Shown: positions 57,538 to 64,000 of the stretch, one piece after another
Position numbering within the stretch: the stretch's first letter is position 1
Layout of the letters: each line of letters begins with the position of its first letter
From: Xenoacremonium recifei
Lineage: Eukaryota; Ascomycota; Sordariomycetes; Hypocreales; Nectriaceae
Length of the DNA stretch: 64,000 bases
NCBI GenBank assembly: GCA_012184525.1
Contig: WOFQ01000006.1
Span: 434,001-498,000, forward strand
Reading direction: 5' to 3'
Program-made: the position numbers and the translations under genes
Notes under the pieces: model-generated
The model's input: the letters and a program-made list of their open reading frames with translations, nothing else
The model's database searches: none
What the model was told of the DNA's origin: nothing

Positions 57538-60500
57538 GGCTAATAAGTATTTAAAGCAGAGGAGTGCGTGGTGTCCTATTATTGGGAAGGGAACCTTGCA
57601 AGGGTCGGGTACATGGTCAGCATGATCCCGCGCCAGATGAAGCCAAGGAGAAGTGAGGGCGGAAGAGGGCGTGTGGTCCACAGTGTATCTGGATCATCGG
57701 GACTGCCGCGGGCCATCTTTGACTTACTAGGTAAAGTAGGGCCGCAGTGACCAAGATGGAGGGTGAATAATTTCCGGCTGAGGGTCAAATGGCGCCGTGA
57801 TGAACTAGGTAGGGAACGCGTAGATTTTCTCGGTCCAGGAACGGCCGGGGTATATAAGATGTGGTTAAGGATAGCGTGAATTGGCGTGGCGATGGGAAGC
57901 GTAGGAAGGCTGAACCAACGTGGACCAACCGATCTAGGTCGCTAAGAAATGAGCGTGAGGATTTCTGATAGTTGGGCTGTGAGAGAACGTGGGTATTAGG
58001 TGACGGATGTAAGCCTGGCAAGTTCAGGCGTCCTGTCGATGAATGGGTTTTCTTTTCAAGCGTTAAACACAAGCGAAAGGAGTGACACTCGGTTGGTATA
58101 CTGAGTAGAGGGCTTGCAACAGAATTGGCGCGGAAACAAGAACAAGAAAAGGTAAATGGACAGGCGGAGCAGGACCCTAGCAGTATAAGAGATGAGGAGT
58201 ATCAAGGGAACAAGGCAGTATCCATGGGGAGGGCCAAGGCTACGCTGCGAGAGCGAGCTAAATGGTCTGGGTCGGAACGTCGGTAGGATCTCTCCCGGTA
58301 CCCTCTCTCACACAAGAGACGTCTTCAAATTCGGGGTAGGAGGGTGTGCCAGAAAGAGTCCCGCCGGGATGGTGGGAGAGGGATCCAGGATGGGCTGGGT
58401 CAAGTCGCAAGAGTGTTCGCCAGAGAGCAGACTTCAGAGACGGATGCCGATGGGGCCAAGAACAGGGACAGGGGCCGCCTCCAAAGCTCCAGGGTCAGGG
58501 GTAAGGTCACGACAGGGCTGCGCTGAGTGGAGCGAGTCCTGGTCATCAACGGCCCTTCCGAGTAATTCAAGGTGAAGGAAATGATGAAAGAAGGCAAATA
58601 ATGTCTAAATTGGAGGGCTAGAAGGGGATCATGAACCAGGACCACCGGGTTGTGAAGCGCGGCGCGGCGCAACATGGGATGGGATGGGATGGGATGGGGG
58701 ACGAGATGACCGCGGTCTGTCTGAATAGCCACCCCCTTCGCGGAGTCGCGATCGATCGAATGCACCGGCACAGCAGCAACGCAACCCACTGCGGACGCAC
58801 GACAGAGACACCGAGGAGGTGGCTTGTCTCATTTGCTGCTGGCGACCAAGAGGTGGGTGGTGTGGGCGGGCGGGCGAGTGAGTCGAGAGCGCCATGGCAT
58901 GCGCATGTCGACTCAAACCAAGCCACGTTAGGGCCGTCTGGGGTTGACAAAACCTCCGACCACCGCGGAGGCTAGTTGGGCGGGATGATGCCACCACTTT
59001 TCGTTGCTCAACGGCCACGGACGAACTGCGTCTATTTTGGAACTCACCAAACAGCTAAATCGGGGACGCACACGCTGCAAAGACACCAATCACGTCGGAT
59101 GCACCACGACGGCGTGTTTGGGACCGCTGGGTTCCGTGCCGGGACCTGTTTTGGGATCCTGTTCTGGGAGCCACTTGGGAGCCCGCGCGCAGGCCCAGGG
59201 AGCAAAACGACATCGCCGGATCCCTGACCTGAGGTGAAGCTCACTCGACGTTCCACAGTGATGGCAGATCTGTGTACCGGTAGCTATCATCAGGCATCAG
59301 AAAGAGCGGTCGACGACACGAACAAGAGAGCAAAGCGTGGTTCCGGTGGACTCACGGGTTCTGGTGCAGCCTGTATCGACCCGCCGCGTCTTGTCTATCG
59401 CAGACACGAAACAGCGCCAGTTGTCAAAACGGGGACTTTTGACGGGTGCAAGACGAAGAGAATGCGAGTGGATGGAAGAGTGAGTCGTCGCGGTTCCATG
59501 TTGGAGAGAGACGGGCAGGGGGGGAGCTAAGCTTAGCTCTTGGTCACGATGATATGGTGACGCCGTATCGAAGACGCGACTGGATGGCCGTCAGATGCAG
59601 ACAGCGTCGCGGCACACCGTTCACAACAACCGACGCACACTGACCGTAGCAATACTTACCTGCCAGCAGCGAATCTCGCCCGACGGGGCCCTTTCGTCCG
59701 CAGTGAGATGGAGGGTATATTGGCGGGCAAAGTCGCCTGAGCACTGGCTCGACGTCCAAGTTTGAGGTTAACTTGGCCCTGCCAGAAGCGCGCCTCGTGA
59801 TTCGCTGCTTACCTAACTTAGCGCAACCGGGAGCCAGGGGACAAGCACGGGAGCTGGTGGAGCCTTCCCAGGCGAGCCGGCACCGTTGAGGCAGTTTGGG
59901 CCTAGAGCCACCCTGTCGCCGCCCTAGAGGCGCCCCCTAGCTCGCCCAGCGCCCTGTCGTTGGCTGGCGCGCAGCGGGGTAGGGGCTCGCCCAGGGGTGT
60001 ATCCAAGGATCGTCAGGGGTGTCGCCAGGGGTTGGCGTGTCTCAGATCTGTCGCAGGCCCAGGGTTCTATCCACTCCCGTGGTCTCGCGTGCGACAGCGC
60101 CTTCCTCCCCAAACTTCCCGTCGTCACGATACAGCAAGAGCCCAGTGCGTGCGTCGTGCCTGCCTCACGGCTCAGTGGGCGGTGACACCTGCCGTCCATC
60201 TGTGCGGAGGGCGAAACCTGGCAAGCCCAGCTCCATCATGGAACTCTGTCCTCACCATCACATCACATGTTGGAGCGGCTACGACTGCTATTGCTCAGCA
60301 ATTATTGATGTCTTCGGGCTGCTCTTGGGCGCTTCAGACGTCAAACGTGGCACAGCCAACCGTCGATCCCCCGTCGTGACTCCCGGCACACTGTCGATCC
60401 GCCCAGGTTCCTCCAGCTTCCAGACCTCACGGCTCCAACTTGAGCCTCCCCTCCCACTCTCCCAACAGCTTCGCGCGATGGCGCCTCGACCAAGCGGGAC

Positions 60501-61926
60501 GGCTTCTCAACTACCGGTCCTTGCTGAAGATGAATGCCTGCTTGCTTGCTTCCCGGCCGCTGAAGAAAGAGGTTCTAGGCTGCTTCTTCTCCCCTTGCCC
60601 AAATAGGGCCGTTACATCGTCCCAATCCACTGTTTCCATTGACCTCTTTAGGTCGTCTCGTCTGAGGCAGCCTTCTCGCCCCCAGCCTCTTTTCGTTCGT
60701 TGATGGTCGGCGTCATCAGCCAAAGAGCCCTCGGCACGGAGGGGACGGGTCGTGCTCTGTCGCATCAGCTATCGCCTCACTCCAGACCTCGCGCTTCTTG
60801 CTTCGTCGGTTGCCTCCCGACTGAGATCGCCATAGCACGCGTCTTATTAATATCAGGCACAGCGTGTACGACTTTTTGCGTGCTGTTCTTGCTCTCTCCA
60901 CTGTGGCGGTCTTGTGAAGTGGGAGGTATATCAGCGATTCTGTATGACCTCTAGGTTCCGCGTTCCCCGTCGCCTATCGCATTGCCGTCCAAGCTGGGCA
61001 GCTAGGTCGGATACGCGATGCTAGAGCCAACGCTTCTTGTCGACCCCGCCATTGGGTCGCCAGAACTTGTGACCTGGAAGATGAGAGCTGAGATTATGAG
61101 GCCCTAACGTGCCACCACGGGCGGGCTGGCTTGCACCACTGTCATTACCCTGCGGCCGCCGATTTCAGGAGATGGAGGAGGAGAAGGTCGCATGTCGCAG
61201 TCCAGTTCCGTCGGCTCTGGCTGGCTCAGCTGCGCCTCGTATCACCAGCCTCTCTGTACGTCTCCCTCGGACCGGACCGGACATGGGCTGAAGCATCCGC
61301 CCCCATCCTCAATCTACCAAGAGTGGGAGCGCACTGACACGGCCGTCCTTCCATCATTATTCGATGACTTGTTCTGTGGACCCGGTCTGGCCGTTAGACC
61401 CGTCAACCCCCTGGTTACGACCAGCCGTGCATGAAGACAGTGACTCCATTGGGAAATTGGACCTGCATCGACATCCATGATTGATGCTCATATCGCAGTC
61501 GATATGGAGATCATAAGCCAATGACGATGCGCTGCCCTTGCCCGAGAGATCGTTTCAACAAACGTGGATGCTACCTCGGGCCATTTTGAAGGGCTTTTCC
61601 CAGCAGGAGATCAGGTACAGGGCCATGATGAGTTCGCCAAACGTCTGCTTGTTTCAATGTTTAAGCAAAGTACTACCTATCCTGGCGTCAGGGTCGTCCG
61701 AGCCCTACTGGAGCAATGACTGATCGCAAAATTCCTTCGGCAAATGTCTGTCTGTCGCATTGGTCATCCCCGCGCATCCATGTTCTATTTACAGAACAAC
61801 ACGGAGTTCCATCCTTTCACAGACCAAATTTCCCCTCTGGAGGACTAATTTACACGTCTGGCAACACCACTTCCCCGGAGGAGAGAACTTTGGCAGCGTC
61901 CACCGGCCCACGTCCGGCTTAATGGC
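57538..61926. other. 4.4 kb interval without a supported gene, upstream of the Rua1-type gene
   Basis: This is the promoter side of the Rua1-type regulator. It includes a GGGAT repeat (58676-58700) and a GC-rich part (about 59800-60250). Frames on both strands are short, overlapping and without protein-like content. It may hold a long leader or regulatory RNA; nothing can be shown from sequence alone. Confidence 0.4.
58676..58700. repeat. GGGAT simple repeat
   Basis: Four GGGAT units followed by GGGGG. It is a short simple-sequence repeat in non-coding DNA; the G runs could form a quadruplex. Confidence 0.65.
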
Positions 61927-62718
61927 CTACCCCTTGTTAATTCTCTTCCAGACCTCATTCTCGGCTGCGGCAAGGCTTTCGCCAGCTGCCGCTGCCCACT
62001 TCTTCGCGGTATCCCAAACGCCGTCGTCGTCATTACCAGAAAGTGACAGTCCTGTCGCGTTCTCGGCTACGGAGGCCTCGTGGGCTGCTCGCTGATTGTT
62101 GCTGAATTCCGATGCATGAATGTTCTGATGGTAGCCCGGTGGGTGTGAGAGATGATCGTCATCAGAGAGAAACGTTGGCTGCGAACTCGGCATCTGAGAT
62201 GTCGCCGTCGTCGTTGATGATCGCGCAGGTCCATAGATTGAGCTGGCAGGTGGCGCGTAAGACATCTGAGGGGGCATTGAAGTCGTCTGAGGCGCCACGT
62301 CCGAGAGCTTCTGCCCTGCTTTCGGAGGAGGTGGCAGATGAGGCGTTGGCCCTCCGGGGGGCACGGGGACCGCTCCCGGTTGAGGCGCTGGCGGGCTCAT
62401 ATCTGCGGCCTCCCGGATTGGCGTCGGTGCAGGGTAGCCGGGAAGTTGGGCTGCTGCCGTCGGCACTGGTGGACTCATGCCACCAAGGCGACTGGTAGGT
62501 GTCGGTGCAGGGTAGCCAGCATTCTGAGTTGTTCCTGTCGGTGCTGGGGGTCGAGCTTCAGGTCTTGCGGCTGGATACGGCTGCTCGGAAGTTGTAGTGG
62601 TGGTTGCCGGTGTGTCTTGTGGCCGTCCTGGTTGCTCTGGAGCGGCCGTTTGGGGCGTGACGCCAGAGGCCGTGGAGGGGTTGATCGGGCTTGATCTGTA
62701 GATGGGAATGGCCGGCAT
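61927..62718 (-). CDS. Pro-rich repeat protein with conserved C-terminal segment
   Basis: A single exon of 263 aa starting MPAIPIYRSSPINPSTASGV. Residues 1-190 are Pro/Ala/Thr-rich with internal repeats such as NAGYPAPTPTSRLGGMSPPV and LPGYPAPTPIREAADMSPPA, and PPPP runs. The last 70 residues are different: HPPGYHQNIHASEFSNNQRA followed by an amphipathic helix, GVWDTAKKWAAAAGESLAAA and ENEVWKRINKG. That layout, a disordered Pro-rich body with a conserved helical end, is seen in uncharacterised fungal proteins. No membrane span or signal peptide is present. The function is unknown. The single long exon, good ATG and biased composition support coding. Confidence 0.75.
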   Translation of the reverse strand: MPAIPIYRSSPINPSTASGVTPQTAAPEQPGRPQDTPATTTTTSEQPYPAARPEARPPAPTGTTQNAGYPAPTPTSRLGGMSPPVPTAAAQLPGYPAPTPIREAADMSPPAPQPGAVPVPPGGPTPHLPPPPKAGQKLSDVAPQTTSMPPQMSYAPPASSIYGPARSSTTTATSQMPSSQPTFLSDDDHLSHPPGYHQNIHASEFSNNQRAAHEASVAENATGLSLSGNDDDGVWDTAKKWAAAAGESLAAAENEVWKRINKG

Positions 62719-63485
62719 GCTGACGATCGTGACTGCGCACCTTCTTTCGATGTCAAGTACGAACGATGATGGATCCTTTTAGACGTGAGATGAAGCCAAT
62801 GCGGCTCTGCTCGGCGACGATGAGGCCACGACGTTGAAAGTTGGGTTGTAATGAACCTCAAAGTTCCAGCCAGTGGCAAAACGTCATAATACGGGCAATT
62901 GAGACACCGAGGCTGCCTGACGTCAGGTGACCGGGGATTTGGGGGCGTTCCTCGACTTGCGCAGGGGCAACGCAGATCAAAGTTTGTTCTGGCAAAAAAG
63001 CCATACGGTGGCTAGATTATGATCTACTGCGCATTCTTTGGATCTACGAACGCAGGCTGCGTGAGGGAGGCTGAATGTCACCCGGTTCGGCCCAGGTGCG
63101 GGTGCACCGAAGTCCTCCATTGCACTGGTGACAACCCCAGCCCTTCAGCCTCTTACACCTCAAGATGCGCCGGAAGAGCTGGAAGCAAATATGTCATTGC
63201 CGGTTACCGGCATTTAAATCTTGAATGCCTAGCCATGACGCCGCGGAAGTCGTTTCGTCAGTACACTGAAAGCATCGATTTACCCCGGATTGAGCTGGAG
63301 AGCCGATGACGTAGGAGGATCTCCCACTTCCATATACATCCAGCCTACCCTGGACATTTTCTCATTAAATGAGGAACAAATGATAGGAATATGATGGAAG
63401 AGGATATGAGTTTCTTGATGGAATGATACATGTAAAGCAATAAATCTTAATTGCACGCCCCCAGATGCTATCGCCAATTGCCTAG
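62719..63485. other. Intergenic region, nothing recognised
   Basis: 767 bp between the promoter of the Pro-rich protein gene and the 3' end of the methyltransferase. The open frame 63280-63732 on the minus strand is a shadow of the methyltransferase. No feature could be supported. Confidence 0.45.
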
Positions 63486-64000
63486 CTATAGGGCCTGAAG
63501 CACAATCATCCGCGCCTCTACGCCAGCACCACGGCGATACTCCTCCATCGTCTCTGTCACTACCTTGGCCTTCCCTTCGCTTACCAGGGAATTCATCTTC
63601 GCCTCGTAACCTCCCTCTTTCCAGATGCTGTCTCTCACCGTAGCAACAATATACCCTCCCTTCTTGACTACGCGTACCAGCTCTCCCAATGCTTCCGGGC
63701 CAACGTGACCCTGCGTCAGCGTGCCCACGCAAACAACCACATCGTAGGAGTCATCCTTGATATCCAGAGTCTTAGTTAAATCGGCAGTGTTCAAATCACG
63801 GTATGCGCCCGTCTCGCGCGCTATCGCCAGCATGCCGGGGCTCAGGTCGATACCGTCGATCAGCTTCGCGCCTAGCTTGGCCAGGTTCACGCCGACGAGG
63901 CCGGTGCCGCAGCCAGCGTCGAGAATCTCGAGTGAGGCATCGATGGAGGGCTTGCTGAGCGTTTTGCGCACGACTTCGCAGGTGATGGCGGGCGCGACGT
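63486..64000 (-). CDS. Class I SAM-dependent methyltransferase, 5' part outside the window
   Basis: A C-terminal fragment of at least 171 codons, open through the window edge (the last visible residues upstream are VAPAITCEVVRKTLSK). Motif I is LEILDAGCGTGLVGVNLAKL, followed by IDGIDLSPGMLAIA (acidic end of strand 2), SYDVVVCVGTL (motif II) and LVRVVKKGGYIVATVRDSIW (motif III). This order matches the Methyltransf_11/25-type fold, near the METTL27 (WBSCR27) group. The substrate is unknown. No start codon is assigned because the N-terminus is not in the window. Confidence 0.87.
   Translation of the reverse strand, partial: VAPAITCEVVRKTLSKPSIDASLEILDAGCGTGLVGVNLAKLGAKLIDGIDLSPGMLAIARETGAYRDLNTADLTKTLDIKDDSYDVVVCVGTLTQGHVGPEALGELVRVVKKGGYIVATVRDSIWKEGGYEAKMNSLVSEGKAKVVTETMEEYRRGAGVEARMIVLQAL

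Noticed and set aside
63280..63732. 150-codon minus-strand frame overlapping the methyltransferase
   Set aside because: Shadow frame; the other frame carries clear SAM-binding motifs.
1..64000. CRISPR array, riboswitch, rRNA or prophage
   Set aside because: None seen; the gene structure is eukaryotic with spliceosomal introns.

Overview
The window is nuclear DNA of a filamentous ascomycete (Pezizomycotina, probably a Sordariomycete). Genes are dense but separated by long promoters. Most are split by 47-70 bp introns with GTRNGT donors, CTRAC-type branch sites and YAG acceptors. Typical fungal families are present: CFEM, HET, a Rua1-type regulator, DAL5-type permease and C2H2 plus fungal_trans regulator. 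I joined exons by hand. The reading frame closes across every junction, but no transcript evidence was available.

Left edge (1-3550): the 5' end of an unknown Ser/Pro-rich gene, a myosin II regulatory light chain, and a divergent Ras-like protein.

Region 4520-27400 is the main content: an 11-gene catabolic cluster. Ten genes match the families of the fungal nicotinate (hxn) pathway known from Aspergillus nidulans: transporters hxnZ and hxnP, ene-reductase hxnT, 2-oxoglutarate oxygenase hxnY, ketoreductase hxnW, PuuE-type hydrolase hxnM, amidase hxnN, flavin monooxygenases hxnV and hxnX, and regulator hxnR. The eleventh is a Rieske non-haem iron oxygenase, which is not among the hxn genes I know. 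The molybdo-hydroxylase hxnS, which performs the first step, is absent from the window. A 12-bp element, consensus CCCCAYTCTTGA, occurs in every promoter region of the cluster, including that of the Rieske gene, and I did not notice a full copy elsewhere in the window. It is a strong candidate for the HxnR binding site and suggests the Rieske gene belongs to the regulon. Several copies run into TGATAA/TTATCA, a GATA-factor (AreA) site. The likely flow is uptake (HxnP, HxnZ), ring hydroxylation (HxnX, HxnV, perhaps the Rieske enzyme), ring reduction (HxnT, HxnW), then imide and amide hydrolysis (HxnM, HxnN), releasing ammonia and a C5 acid.

Region 28467-32750: a HET-domain gene, a MITE-like inverted-repeat element and a long promoter.

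Region 32751-47400: housekeeping and surface genes. These are a TPR/DnaJ co-chaperone with an odd in-frame membrane tail after its stop, Mediator subunit Med10, a glyoxalase-like protein, a GPI-anchored protein with five CFEM domains, a DUF1993 protein, a tRNA-Asp, and LEU2 (3-isopropylmalate dehydrogenase).

Right part (47437-64000): a PHD-finger protein and a Rua1-type regulator, each preceded by 4-5.5 kb without a recognisable gene, then a Pro-rich protein with a conserved C-terminal segment, and a SAM methyltransferase cut by the window end.
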